64,000 bases of DNA from assembly GCA_030490835.1 (NCBI GenBank), contig CM059973.1, positions 55,928,008-55,992,007 of the forward strand. The letters are read 5' to 3'. A model generated the notes under the pieces. The model was given only the letters and a program-made list of their open reading frames with translations. It was not told where the DNA came from and searched no databases. Position numbers and translations under genes: made by a program. Source of the DNA: Annona cherimola. Lineage: Eukaryota; Streptophyta; Magnoliopsida; Magnoliales; Annonaceae. Positions 12,753 to 23,839 of this stretch are shown piece after piece (position 1 is the first letter of the stretch; each line of letters starts with the position of its first letter).

Positions 12753-15342
12753 TGATGCGCACCAAGTGCTTGTCGTTAAGAGCACTGTGATCACCAGTTT
12801 AATTAAAATTAACCGAAACACATTAAAGCTACCACTATGCGGATGATAGTGTAGAATAACGGTGAGTCGGGTCGAATCCACAGAGAGGCGATGTAGTTTT
12901 GAATTGTTTTTAAGAGAAAGAGACGGTATAGAGAAGAGAGAGAAAGAAGTTAGAGAAAAAGAAATTAGAGAGAAAGGAGAAGAAATTAGAGAGATAAGAG
13001 AGAAGAGAGAGAAAGAGATGTTAGAGAGAGAAGAAAAGAGAAAATAGAAGAAATTAGATAGAGAAAGAAGAAAGAGATGTTAGAGAGAGAAGAAAAGAGA
13101 AATTAGAGAGAGAGAGAGGGAAAGAAATTAGAAAGAGAGAGAGAAAGAAGAGAGAAAAGATTAGAAGAGTTGGAGATAAAAGAAAGGGAGACAAGAAGCT
13201 AAAAGAAATTATAATTAACTAACAACTTAATTAAAACTATTCTAAGAAAGCAATAAAAGCTATGAAATTCAACTATTAAAACAGGAAAGAGAATTACATT
13301 AAATTTAATCTAAAAATTACAAAACATAAAATAAAGCAGTAAATCTAATCTAAAAATTAAAACTACAAATTAAAGATTACCAACTACGAAGCACTACAAA
13401 CCATAAAGCAACAAAAATAAAATTTACATCACCTAAATATGAAGAGCAAATCTCCACTTTATGGGAATTTTATTGCTTGGCCCCACCTCCTTGCTAGGGG
13501 TCCCACAAGATGGGTCCCACCCAAGGGAGATGATTGCTTGGTGATTGCGGTCCTTGCCTCGGTGGGAGAGACCCTCATTTTATAAGTGTTGGACAGCCCG
13601 CTCTCCATTTGAAAGAGTCGATGTGGGATTTCTGCTTTTGTCTTCGACTGTAGCTGCCCTTTGCCGTTTTGCCGTAGCTGGATGAAATGGGTTCGGGTAT
13701 GCTTGGGGAGGAATCAGAGATGACTGCATTCCGCATTTGCCAGATGCTGTTGGAATCTACCGGTGCCGAGCTCAATTTGCCGGATTTAGAAAATGGATTA
13801 GAAGGCGGGTGGTGACGGTTGGGAAGATGATGCTGCAATTAAGCTTGCCGCTGACGGGAAGAAAGCCGGAGGAATGGAGGATTTTTTTGAGGTTTGGGCA
13901 TGGCAGATTGGACGAATAGCTTCAGCGATTGATGGAAATCAGATGCCACAAACCGCTGCACGTTCTACCGATGGCTGTTGTAGATGGAAGGGCTTGATCG
14001 ATGGTTGAATGGAATGAAAGCTTCAAGACTGACGGGTTTTTGCTAGATGCATAAGAAGAGAAAAGCGGCTGCTTGTATTTGGTGATCGAAGGGCAGCTGC
14101 TCGGAATAGGGGAAGAACAGCCGATGCTGCTAGGTGGTGGGATGCGTTGACTGCTGCTGTTCACTGAAATTAAAGGGGGCAGCTAAATTGATTGTTTGAT
14201 TGCAATGGCTGAATGCAGAGGATTTGAAATAGGGGCGGTGCAGAGGGCTGGAACTTGATGCGTCTGAAACAGATGGAAGGCAGGTTTGGTTTGCTATCGG
14301 AGAAGAAAAGGAGAGAGAGGGGTTGGCCGATTTTTCTGCTGCAAAAGCTGGATCTAGAATTGGCAAGGGGCGTTTTGGATTTTTTCTGGTTTGTGTTGTC
14401 ATTCTGCTGTTGCCGGTTTTTTCTTCTGCTGAACTTTAAGGTTACCGGATGGATTGATTGCAGTGTTTAATGGCTGCCCGGTGATGGGACTTGGATTTTC
14501 GGTTGCTGTCATGGCGTGGCTAAATGCTTTGACGGCTGGTTTCGGTTTTCATGGGTTGTGCAGACGGTTGGGATTTAGGAAGATGGCGAGCTGCTGATTT
14601 GTCGTGGCTGCCGGTAACTGGCTGCTGGACGAAGAAGATGGGTGTCTTGCAATTTTAGTGGCCGGCTGAAAATTTCTGGTTCATAGTTGGATCGCAGCTG
14701 CTGGAAAATCGATTTGGGGAAGATGGAGATGGGTTGAAGCAATGGAGAGAAAGGAGCTGACTGAAATCGGTGATGAAGTGCTGCTATTTTAGGAAGATTT
14801 TGCCGTTTAGAGAAGGAAGGGGATTTGGGCGATTTGTTTGGCCAGCTCGGAGAAGACGGGATGCCTGCTGCCGAGTTTGGGGAGATGGAGCACCATAACA
14901 GGTGCTCCGGTGGTGCATGAAAATCCGGTGTTCCTGCAATGTATTTTAAGTACGAATTTAAATATTAATTCGTTGATAAATAATTTTGATATTATCATCT
15001 TAATTTTAATTCATCTAAATATGATAGTCTACTTTATTCCCCGTATTTTTTATAATTAAAGTTATATATTTATGATTTTTCCAATTAAATGATTTTATAC
15101 ATTTGCCCAAATTATATTAATAAGCTAATACACATTTCAACATTAAAATTTTCTAGGGGATTGAGTTATAATTTTATATTTTCAAGAATGTTGCAAAATG
15201 ACCCATTTTATAGCAAAATTAAAGACTCTATCAAAAATATGATTTTCATAAAATTCCACTTAAAATATGTATTTAATTAATATTTTAATATTTAACAGTG
15301 TGAATTTAATATGAAAATAAATAAAAAAATTTAGACTTATCA
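12753..15342 (-). repeat. Solo LTR of the Tat/Athila-like family
   Basis: This is the reverse complement of the LTRs at 48926-51750 and 54705-57670. The left end TGATGCGCACCAAGTGCTT matches the LTR 3' end and the right end TTTAGACTTATCA matches its 5' start. A GA-rich tract (12915-13160) corresponds to their CT tract. It is flanked by a perfect 5-bp target duplication AATAT (12748-12752 and 15343-15347), as expected for a solo LTR made by recombination between two LTRs. The open frames between 13575 and 14470 are LTR sequence, not genes. It is more diverged than the pair at 48926-57670. Confidence 0.88.
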
Positions 15343-15701
15343 AATATGCATGCTTCCATTTAATTAATCACAGTGATTGTCTCAATTTATATTTCAAGAT
15401 CCGAATCGACTCTCTCTTTTAGAAAAATTCACTCTTCAATATGAGACCCCGCTTACATATATTTGAGATATCATAATAATGGAACCCAACATTTTAATAT
15501 ATATAATGAATTGCATAATAGTTTAAAAGTTCATGCAACAAAAAGAAAGCATGAGCAGACTCTCTGATTTAGCATGTTGTGGTTCACAATCTGAAACATG
15601 AATATACATGCTAATGAAACCGACCAAACAAATTTTAAAAATTAGGCATACATATCATCAAATCAAATAATGAACCCGAAACATAGATCAGGCTCTGATA
15701 C
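15343..15701. other. Short AT-rich stretch ending in a copia primer-binding site
   Basis: No gene is seen. GGCTCTGATAC at 15691-15701 is the reverse complement of a primer-binding site for initiator tRNA-Met and directly abuts the LTR on its right. Confidence 0.45.
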
Positions 15702-16080
15702 TGATATTAGGAATTGAGGATCCATTACATACCTAATTTAACAAAAGAAAGAGGATCAAAAAGTTGCATCTCAAACTTCATTGCTTAGCCAAATTAAAGT
15801 TACAGATGAAAATCAACCACATTACTATAACCTAGATGTTACTAATATTTGAAAAGGTTAGGAGAATTCTCCAAGGATTTCTCTCATAAACTATGTTTTG
15901 TCTGTTTGCCAAAGGTCTCTTATATATATAGCTATCGAGAGAGAAATATGGAGGAGCTATTACACTGCGAATATATTTTCATACACATCATATCCAATTG
16001 AGATTGCATTTTCTAGTGCAAGTAAGATACCCATTATGGGTGGGCGTGTATAGAAGTCCAAGTTCTAATACACTTCAACA
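15702..16080 (-). repeat. Short Ty1/copia LTR (379 bp), minus orientation
   Basis: The segment has TG...CA ends (TGATATTAGG ... CTTCAACA) and, next to its left end, the reverse complement of a copia primer-binding site. On the minus strand a TATA-like run lies near 15925. It is therefore a 5' LTR of an element pointing left. It may belong to the copia relic at 7800-10983, but the 2.1 kb of leader this would need (after removing the solo LTR) is long, and no second LTR copy is visible. 16081-16585 holds nothing recognisable. Confidence 0.5.
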
Positions 16081-17464
16081 TAGACATTCTACTTTTCTAT
16101 ATTATTTCCACATTCTAATCATTCTTCGTATATTTCATACAATTGCCCTGTTATATTTTATTTACTCCTAATCAATATATCTATCATATTACATGATTAT
16201 TCTCTAACTTTGTAAAAAAAAATTATTCTCACATTTTAGCTTTTTTGAGTTTTGCATCTTTAAAAGGAACCTTGTTATAACGTCGCATAATGGAAAGGAA
16301 CCTAGCCAAAGTACACCTTATCAAAGGAAACAGTTGTATGTCAATCAGGGCACACATGCGATGTGCAATTCAATGTAATCTACAAAAAAAGGTAACCTTT
16401 GTACGAATTCACCAATATGGTCAACATGAAAAGTTAAGATAAGCATAAAAAGTCATTGATTAATCTCTCCATAATCTATTAATAACAACTCTAGTTTTTC
16501 TTAATATAAAATATCTTTTATTTTTGTTTAAAATAATATATTTTATGATTATTTTCTTTACTTTTAACTAACTACTATATTCTACTACGGGTGCAACTTG
16601 GGTTGGGCTCAACCCAAACTCGGCCCGCCGAACCCGAATTGAAACAATGTTGAAACTGCCCATTGTAGAACCCGAGCCCGATTTTCTAGGTTCAACCCGA
16701 ACCCGAATTGAAAAGAACTTGAACTCGGGTTGAGCTAAACCCGAATTATATATAACACATATATTTTATTTATTTTATACTCCATATAAATCTAGTTCCA
16801 TTCCCCTCATATATATTATATTTATTTTATACCATATATGAACATTATTCCTCCTTAAGTTCAATTATATAATATAATATTTTATAATTTCTTTTAGGAA
16901 AAAAGAATTTGGTTTAGTGGTAGTTTGAAAAAAAAATGAAAACTATTTTTAGAACTTGAAATGTTTTATTTGATGTTTTAACTTGCATACTTATGTAGGA
17001 TGTTATCATTTGGTCGTTTCAATATGATATTAATAGTTAGATGTTTTGTTGTAATTATTTGACTTAATACTATGATTGTTGAATATTTTTTTATTATGAT
17101 TGACATTATAAGGTTTTTCTTATAATTAGATATTAATGTTTATGTATATGTTTATGATATTAATATTAAATTGCGTAATAGGAAAATAATATACCTTTTC
17201 ATTTTCTAAAATAGACTACTAGTCTACTTTTTTTTTCGACAAATGACTATTAGTCTACTTAATATAAAGAGAATGTTTAAATGAGATTTTTTTTTTACAT
17301 TCTTAAACACTCTTGAATTTTTGCTTGAAAATAGAAAAATATCTTTTTTGATTTTTTTAATGATAGATTTAAAGTTGAATAAGTATAAGATAGATCATAA
17401 AAATATAGAATAATTTCAACCCGAATTTAAGCTTGAAACTCAACTCAAGCCCAAATTTTAAAAA

Positions 17465-17500
17465 TAGGGTTAGGGTTTAGAGTTAGGGTTAGGGTTAAGG
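17465..17500. repeat. Interstitial telomere-like tract
   Basis: A run of TAGGGTT-type units (TAGGG occurs four times, with TTAGGG and TTTAG spacings) lies inside the hAT element, 12 bp from the LINE target duplication. Confidence 0.6.
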
Positions 17501-17549
17501 TTAATGTTTTAGAAATAAGGTTAAATTTTTTTTTGATGAAAGGAAAACC

Positions 17550-20500
17550 TTATCCCCTCTCCCAACCACCTTGGGGGGGAGATTGGATAAGGAGATCCGA
17601 GCAATTCATTGACAAAAAAATGTCTGTACAGATTTTCTCGTGAATTACATGAGGGGGGTTGTCCCACCACACCCATTGATCCAATACAGAAAGAGAAGCA
17701 AAATCGGCCAGCGCATGCGCCACCGCATTCCCCTGTCTAAGGACATGATGAACCGAAAAGAAGTTTGAAGATTGAAGGATAGCCTTAATTTCATCAATAA
17801 TCACCCCAGTAGGGGAGGAGATAGGTTCGTCCGTAGAGAGGAAATGAACAAGGAGAAGGGAGTCCACTTCGATCTGGAGCCTAGACAGGTTAAGATGAAT
17901 GGCCCAGTGTGCCCCCAAAAGGCAAGCACGAGCCTCCAACAGTAAGGGATCCAGCGAACCACTCATTCTCCAAGCCTTAGCCGCAATGAAAGCGCCACAT
18001 GAGTCCCTGATAACCGCAGCAAATCCCATAGACGAAGACCGATTAATGATCCTAGCATCAACATTCATTTTGAGGAACCCAACTGGGGGTTTTGTCCATC
18101 TAGGGCTCAAGGTGCGATCGATCGCTCCACCAAGAGAGAGGGGGGTGGCCCGTCGGTATTGCTCGAGATACTCCTTGCACCAGTCCCAAATTTTGGAGAA
18201 ATCCGGCTTGGTTCCATCAACCCGGAGGGAATTTCGCATAAACCAGATCCTCCAGCAGCAGAGAAAGAAGAATGCGAGATCCTTGGGCCTGCGACGTTCC
18301 GCCAGGGACATGACAAGGTCCTTAACAGAAGCCGGAGACAAAGAGTGTCTAGCAGCCCTCAAACAAATCCCCCTGGTAAGAGCACATTCAGAGAAGAGAT
18401 GATCAGTATCTTCGATAGCAGCCCTGCAAAAAAGACACAAAGGGTCAACAAGAATGCCCCGGCTACGCAAATTGGAGAGAGTCGGGAGTCTATCCAAAAA
18501 GAGTCTCCAAGAGAAGATGAGGATTTTGGATGGGAGTTTTGTGCTCCAAATAGCCTTGAAAGCCGTGGAAAGTGGGGAGGGACCGTAGCCCGAGCGGAGC
18601 ACCCTGTGAGCAGATTTAACCGAGAAGCCCCCATGAGGTTCAAACATCCAATATCTCTGGTCATCCTGTGGCAAAGGGGAGAGAGGAATTTGAGAAATTG
18701 CCCGCCACCCGTCGTCCCCCACAGCCGCCACAATACGCTCCTTGATCCATGACCGAGAAGTCCCGTTGATAAAATAACAAACTTTGACATCGTCCGGGAT
18801 AGATGCTGGAAGAGGCCCCGCCTTGGTAATAGAAGAATCCATCCAGGGATCATGAAAGAACTGAACCCGCTCCCCCGTGCCAATCCGCCATCTGCAACCA
18901 AAGCGGATTGCCTCTCTGGCCTTAAGGATGCTCCTCCAAGTGAAAGAGTCAGATGGTTTTGCATGGCAGTTCCAAACGTCCCCCTTCGGGAAATATTTAG
19001 CTTTGAGGACCCTATAGCATAAAGAATTGGAAGGAGAGTTGAGCCGCCAGACCTGCTTTGCAAGGAGGGCATAGTTGAAAATGTGAAGGTCCCTAAACCC
19101 CAACCCACCCGAGTACTTAGTCTTGCACATGTCCTGCCAAGCCACCCAACTCATCTTGCGTCTATCACCATGATCGCCCCACCAAAACCTGCTTAGCATG
19201 CCATTCAGATCGGAAGAAAATGACTTAGGGAGTAGAAAGATGCTCATCGAATAGGTTGGGATTGCCTGAGCAACAGCTTTGATAAGAATCTCTTTACCGC
19301 CCCAAGAGAGTAATTTGCCTTTCCACCCTTGAACTTTCCTCCATACCCTCTCCCTCAAGCCTTTGAACATCACTCGCTTTGATCTCCCAAGCCAAGCCGG
19401 AAGCCCAAGATAGTTTAGAATTTCCTGGCCCGAAGAACCCAGTAAAGACTTAATATGCTGCCTAGATGCCAAGTCGGTGTTGGAACTGAAGAACACAGCA
19501 GTCTTATCAACATTTACAACCTGACCAGAAGATTGCTCATACCTGCGTAAGGTATCCAAAAAGTTCGAGACATCCAAGGAGGAGGCCCGCAAAAAAATGA
19601 TGGCATCGTCAGCGAACAACAGGTGAGAAAGGGTGGGGCCCCTCGGGTTGATTTTGATCCCATGAATGCACGAACGAGCAACCGCATCACAAATGAGGGC
19701 AGAAAGACCTTCCGCACACAGGATAAACAAATAGGGAGATAGCGGGTCCCCCTGCCGCAGGCCCCGCTCAGGTTGGAAAGGCCTGGATTTGGCTCCGTTG
19801 ACATTGACTCGGTATGTGACAGTGGTGACGCAAGATTGGATCCAATTTAGCCAGCGCGGGCAGAAGTTCATGGCAGCCAACATCTGCTGAAGAAACCCCC
19901 ACTCAATCCTGTCATAAGCCTTTGACATATCAAGCTTGATTGCCATTTCGTTCCACCTCCGGCCATGTCGATTACGAAGATAGTGAATAGCCTCGTAGGC
20001 TACCAGCATGTTGTCCGTGATAAGGCGACCGGGAACAAAAGCGCTCTGTTGGTCACCGATAACCTCATGGAGGCATTGCTTGAGTCTGTTCGCAAGAATC
20101 TTAGCAAGGATCTTATACGCCACATTGCATAGACTGATGGGGCGGAAATGTGATAACTCTTGAGCTCCAGCCTTCTTTGGGATTAGAGTCAGAGTGGTGG
20201 CGTTGACCGGCCTGAGCTGGGCAGCTTGAATAGCGGGATCTAACTCATCCATGAACATTTTGCACCACAGAAAGACCTCCTGGCCCACAGTACTCCAATG
20301 TTTTTGAAAGAAACCAGCAGACATGCCATCCGGGCCAGGCGCCTTTGTCGGACTCATGTCGCGTAATGCTTTAGCAACTTCCGCAAGAGTCAAAGGGGCG
20401 GTGAGATTCTGTCTTTGATGGTTGGTTATGCTTCTGGGAATAAGAGTCTGAATCCATGTTGCCGTTGGAGGTGCCGACGAAGTGAAAACTTGCTGAAAGT

Positions 20501-21686
20501 GATCCCTTGAGAGCTCAAGTAAACAATCTTGATCATTTACCCATTGGCCGTTTTGGTCGCGGAGGCCTTCAATGAAGTTGGAGCGTCTTCGATTTGAGGC
20601 CACCCGATGAAAGAAACCCGTATTCTTTTCGCCCGCATGAAGCCAATGAGTTTTAGCCCGCACTCGCCAAACTTGCTCTTCATCATCAAGCAACCGGTTA
20701 ATTCTGAGTCTTGCCCGCTGGATAGCATCATCTCTTTGATCGGAAGGATTCTGGGCCATAAGCGAGTCCAGTTTAGATTGTGTCTTGTCAATATCCCTCC
20801 GTAGATTACCTCTCTTCAACTTGTTCCATCTAGATAGGGCCTTACTGCACTCCTTAATCTTCCACCCAAGAATGTCCATAGCGGCGACAGTATTAGCGGG
20901 TGTGGAAGCCCAAATTCTATTGACAATGTCATGGGTCACCCTGTCCCGTGCCCAAAAGAGTTCATAACGGAATTCCCTTGGAGGTTTCCGCCTACTCCTC
21001 CTAGAGTCCAAAAGCAAGAGAATAGGACAGTGATCGGATGTGGCTGCATTCAAGTGGACGAGTTTGGCGAAAGGAAAAACGGATGTCCAGTTTGGCGTCG
21101 CAAGTCCCCTATCAAGCCTAGCCTCCACCCAATGAGGTCCCCTCCTGTTGTTACGCCATGTCATAGGCTGGCCAACAAAGCCCAAGTCCATAAGGTTACA
21201 ACTATCCATAGTGTCACAAAAGAGATTTATCTGATGTTGGGGCCGAATCCTCTGGCTGTGGTACTCAGTAGATCCCATAACCTCGTTGAAATCACCCAAC
21301 ACAAGCCACTGAGAGCTAGACCTACCCTTGAGTTGCTCCAAAATGTTCCAGCTTTGATGTCGTCTATGTACATCTGGATGACCGTAGAAGCCAGTGAGAA
21401 GCCATCCCAAAAAGTCCGCGTGAATATGATGAGCGGAGTAACTGATGATGCTTGCAGGATGAGCATGATTCCACAATAGAGCGAGCCCACCTCGTCTTGC
21501 AGCAGGTTCCACCGCAAAGCAGCAATCAAACCTTAACTTTCTTCTAATCCCCTCCATTTCTTTTACTGTAAGTTTCGTTTCACTGAGGAAGATGAGAATG
21601 GGATCTTGTTTCCTGACCAAATCCAGGAGGCAGCGAATTGCACGTGGGTTCCCAAGCCCACGGCAATTCCAGGCTAGGAGCGCCAT
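17550..21686 (-). CDS. LINE ORF2: endonuclease, reverse transcriptase, zf-RVT and RNase H (1378 aa)
   Basis: The ORF is uninterrupted. The N-terminal exonuclease-endonuclease-phosphatase domain (about 1-240) shows LAWNCRGLGN, LSETK, GDFNE and SDHCPILL, and would nick target DNA. The RT domain (about 480-750) shows LIPKK, FRPISLCNVAYKILAK, FVPGRLITDN, DMSKAYDR, RGLRQGDPLSPYLF and the catalytic LLFADD near 19610; FADD is usual in plant L1s. A zf-RVT region follows (WRLFLDRLPT, CLFC, DTDHLFSEC). The C-terminal RNase H (from NVDA near 18065) keeps the D-E-D-D residues in NVDA, LLEARA, IEVDS and ALAD. The ATG at 21686 is chosen because the endonuclease motif begins three residues later and it follows the ORF1 stop by one base. 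An in-frame ATG also exists at 21734. The antisense open frames are shadows. The enzyme looks capable of function, though this is inference. Confidence 0.93.
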   Translation of the reverse strand: MALLAWNCRGLGNPRAIRCLLDLVRKQDPILIFLSETKLTVKEMEGIRRKLRFDCCFAVEPAARRGGLALLWNHAHPASIISYSAHHIHADFLGWLLTGFYGHPDVHRRHQSWNILEQLKGRSSSQWLVLGDFNEVMGSTEYHSQRIRPQHQINLFCDTMDSCNLMDLGFVGQPMTWRNNRRGPHWVEARLDRGLATPNWTSVFPFAKLVHLNAATSDHCPILLLLDSRRSRRKPPREFRYELFWARDRVTHDIVNRIWASTPANTVAAMDILGWKIKECSKALSRWNKLKRGNLRRDIDKTQSKLDSLMAQNPSDQRDDAIQRARLRINRLLDDEEQVWRVRAKTHWLHAGEKNTGFFHRVASNRRRSNFIEGLRDQNGQWVNDQDCLLELSRDHFQQVFTSSAPPTATWIQTLIPRSITNHQRQNLTAPLTLAEVAKALRDMSPTKAPGPDGMSAGFFQKHWSTVGQEVFLWCKMFMDELDPAIQAAQLRPVNATTLTLIPKKAGAQELSHFRPISLCNVAYKILAKILANRLKQCLHEVIGDQQSAFVPGRLITDNMLVAYEAIHYLRNRHGRRWNEMAIKLDMSKAYDRIEWGFLQQMLAAMNFCPRWLNWIQSCVTTVTYRVNVNGAKSRPFQPERGLRQGDPLSPYLFILCAEGLSALICDAVARSCIHGIKINPRGPTLSHLLFADDAIIFLRASSLDVSNFLDTLRRYEQSSGQVVNVDKTAVFFSSNTDLASRQHIKSLLGSSGQEILNYLGLPAWLGRSKRVMFKGLRERVWRKVQGWKGKLLSWGGKEILIKAVAQAIPTYSMSIFLLPKSFSSDLNGMLSRFWWGDHGDRRKMSWVAWQDMCKTKYSGGLGFRDLHIFNYALLAKQVWRLNSPSNSLCYRVLKAKYFPKGDVWNCHAKPSDSFTWRSILKAREAIRFGCRWRIGTGERVQFFHDPWMDSSITKAGPLPASIPDDVKVCYFINGTSRSWIKERIVAAVGDDGWRAISQIPLSPLPQDDQRYWMFEPHGGFSVKSAHRVLRSGYGPSPLSTAFKAIWSTKLPSKILIFSWRLFLDRLPTLSNLRSRGILVDPLCLFCRAAIEDTDHLFSECALTRGICLRAARHSLSPASVKDLVMSLAERRRPKDLAFFFLCCWRIWFMRNSLRVDGTKPDFSKIWDWCKEYLEQYRRATPLSLGGAIDRTLSPRWTKPPVGFLKMNVDARIINRSSSMGFAAVIRDSCGAFIAAKAWRMSGSLDPLLLEARACLLGAHWAIHLNLSRLQIEVDSLLLVHFLSTDEPISSPTGVIIDEIKAILQSSNFFSVHHVLRQGNAVAHALADFASLSVLDQWVWWDNPPHVIHEKICTDIFLSMNCSDLLIQSPPQGGWERG

Positions 21687-21687
21687 C

Positions 21688-23586
21688 CTAAAGGAGGTGG
21701 GACTGAGGAAATCCCTCAGCCACCACCTCCACATCAACAAGAACTTCTCCCTTGATTACCCTCCTCTTATTCTGTGTATGCCCGGAGAAATCAGACTTGC
21801 TTCTCTTTCTGCCACTAGACCCGTGAGAAAAATCAGACCAGCTGTGTTTCCCCACCTCCACACCTCTAGCTCTCCTTTTCCACTTGCCATTTGGTGTCGT
21901 TTCTGCCCCGTCAATCAGTCCCGTACCAATCAACTTCATTTCTGAATTGCAGAGGGTCTGGGCGCTGGGCACACCCGACGGGTCCATCGGATGTTCAATG
22001 AGATCAGTCAGACTGCATTCCAGACCAGCAATGTCATTTTCGGTGCAGCGCCGCAGGTTAATAGGAGAGGGGCAGTGTGGTTCAAGCGTACAATCATGTC
22101 CCATTCCAGAGTCCACTTGATCGAGATTGCAATTCCCCTCAGCAGCAGCAAACGTGTTCTCCAACTGAGGCACATCAGACTTCCACACATGAGCATGGTG
22201 AGAAATCTGGCCAGGGGAAAAACCAGCTGGGTTGTGTCCGGTAGCAGGTGCACAAGAGAGACAATAGTTTCCAGCATCCAGCACTCCCAATTGGGCAGCA
22301 GCGTCCCTTTGGTAATTTGGATTGTGTCCTGAACCTGAAGCAGAGTAAGACTGAGAATTATCGTCTCCCGAGCAGCAGCGTGCAATGCAGATGGGTGGAG
22401 GTTCCACCCGAGCAGCAGCATGCATTGCAGATTGGTGAAGGTTGCCAGAAACTTGAGTTGCATCATTTCTGTTGCTTCCAGTCCCACCAGACTCCCGTAC
22501 TTCAGTATCCATCTCGCCCGTATACTAAGAATAAGACTGAGAATTATCTTCTCCCGAGCAGCAGCGTGCATTGCAGATGGGTGGAGGTTCCACCGGAGCA
22601 GCAGCGAGCATCGCAGATGGGTGGAGATTGCCAGACACACACTGTCCAGATCTTCCCGCCTCCAGTCGATGTGCCAGCGTCGCAGTCGTTGTTGGATGAG
22701 CGCAGTTGTCCATGAGCTGGTAAGTGTCACCCCTGCAGTTTCGGGGACAAGTCATAGCAATTGCATCAGATCTGCTGCTTCCAGTCCCACCAGACTCCCG
22801 CACTTCAGTGTCCATCACACCTGTATACTTCCACGGCAGAACACGGCTCCCCTGCTGATCGAACGCACGCAGCCGCATTGGCTTTGTTCCAACTCGAAGC
22901 CAACTTCCATACCGCATATCAGCTTCATGAACATGCTCCTTACACGAGTTTAACGTCGTGCACTCCTTGAAGGCATGCCCCATAACTCCGCAGAAGAAGC
23001 AAAACACAGGCAGTTTATCATATTGAAAATTCACCCACTGGCGTTTTTGTGCCTCCACTTGCACAAAGATACCCCTCCTCAGGGGTTCCGTACACTTGAC
23101 TGTCACCCTTAGCTTCAGTTCCGACTCCTTAGCCACGATCTCATGCAGTTCCTCGAAAGAGTTCCCAATGCGTTGCCCCAGCACCTGCTTGTCGATCAAA
23201 TGTGGGGTTCCACAAATGTGCACCCACAGGGGCGTTTTGACAAGCACCACCTGTGCGGTTGCAATCTCCTCATTTAGTTCCTCTATCAGCACGAGATTTC
23301 TGTCGAAGAGCCAAGGTCTCCCATCCAGAATTCTCCTCTTATCGCCTTGGTCAGAAAAAGCAATTCTATACAAGTTCTCGCCGACGTCAATGAATTGAAC
23401 AGTCCCGCGTGTCCGCCACAGTCTTCTCATGGTGGACTGGAAGAAATCCCGGTTGTATGATTTTGAAGTCCAAACCGAGCACAACAGCGAGTTTGCCTTT
23501 CCCGGTTGAATCCTCCTGATCGCCTCTCCCGAAATGGACATGGTTTGAAGCTCCGCACCCAGCAGGTCGCCTTCACTCGGGTTCAT
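21688..23586 (-). pseudogene. LINE ORF1 (DUF4283 + CCHC RNA-binding protein), one in-frame stop
   Basis: The first ATG is at 23586 (MNPSEGDLL). An N-terminal DUF4283 domain (about residues 30-185; RRLWRTRG, FDRNLVLIEE, VWVHI-like VKTPLWVHICG) is followed by a zinc knuckle CFFCGVMGHAFKEC (about 194-208). These domains bind the LINE RNA in the ribonucleoprotein. A repeat-containing linker and a basic tail (KWKRRARG, GRKRSKSDF) complete it. A TAG at about 22528 ends the first 353 codons, but the same frame continues to 21688. The stop lies at the junction of a tandem duplication: the REsGGTGS and EPPPIC..ARCCSG segments occur twice. The knuckle is upstream of the stop, so a truncated but partly functional protein is possible. 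Confidence 0.85.
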
Positions 23587-23839
23587 AGTTTTCTTCCCGT
23601 AAAATGCCCAGCCACTTTCCAACCCACTTGTCTCACGCAGTAGCCTTCCGCAGCCCCCGAGTCACCGGAATAGCAGAGACTCCACCCCGTCCCGAGCGTC
23701 ACAGCGGTGACCAATCGGGGCGACACGGGAAGTACTTTCTGTCTCCGGTGAAGATGGCCTAGTTTTCTTGAAATAAGGTTAAATTAGGATTGAAGCGAAC
23801 TCGAGTTTCATGAGCCCGAGTTGCACCCCTATATTCTAC

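Larger units (their letters stand above)
17528..23769 (-). mobile_element. Full-length L1-type LINE, 6.2 kb
   Basis: It is bounded by a 16-bp target duplication GAAATAAGGTTAAATT (17512-17527 and 23770-23785). A poly(A) tail appears as the T run at 17526-17534 on the plus strand. The order is 5' UTR (23587-23769), ORF1, ORF2, a 3' UTR of only about 15 bases, then the tail. A perfect duplication and an intact ORF2 indicate a recent insertion. The target was the hAT element, next to its telomere-like tract. The 3' end TTTCATC before the A tail is usual for plant L1s. Confidence 0.93.
16586..23831. mobile_element. Non-autonomous hAT element, split by the LINE
   Basis: The terminal inverted repeats are TACGGGTGCAACTTGGG on the left and CCCGAGTTGCACCCCTA on the right, 15 of 17 bases complementary. 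The 8-bp target duplication TATTCTAC is perfect (16578-16585 and 23832-23839). Eight-base duplications and these CAGGGGTG-like ends are typical of hAT. Without the LINE the element is about 970 bp and contains no transposase, so it would need one supplied in trans. The same family is seen at 37240-38427. Confidence 0.85.

Noticed and set aside
17899..21479. Long ORFs on the plus strand across the LINE (167, 197 and 182 aa)
   Set aside because: Antisense shadows of ORF2, caused by its GC-rich codon use; no motifs.
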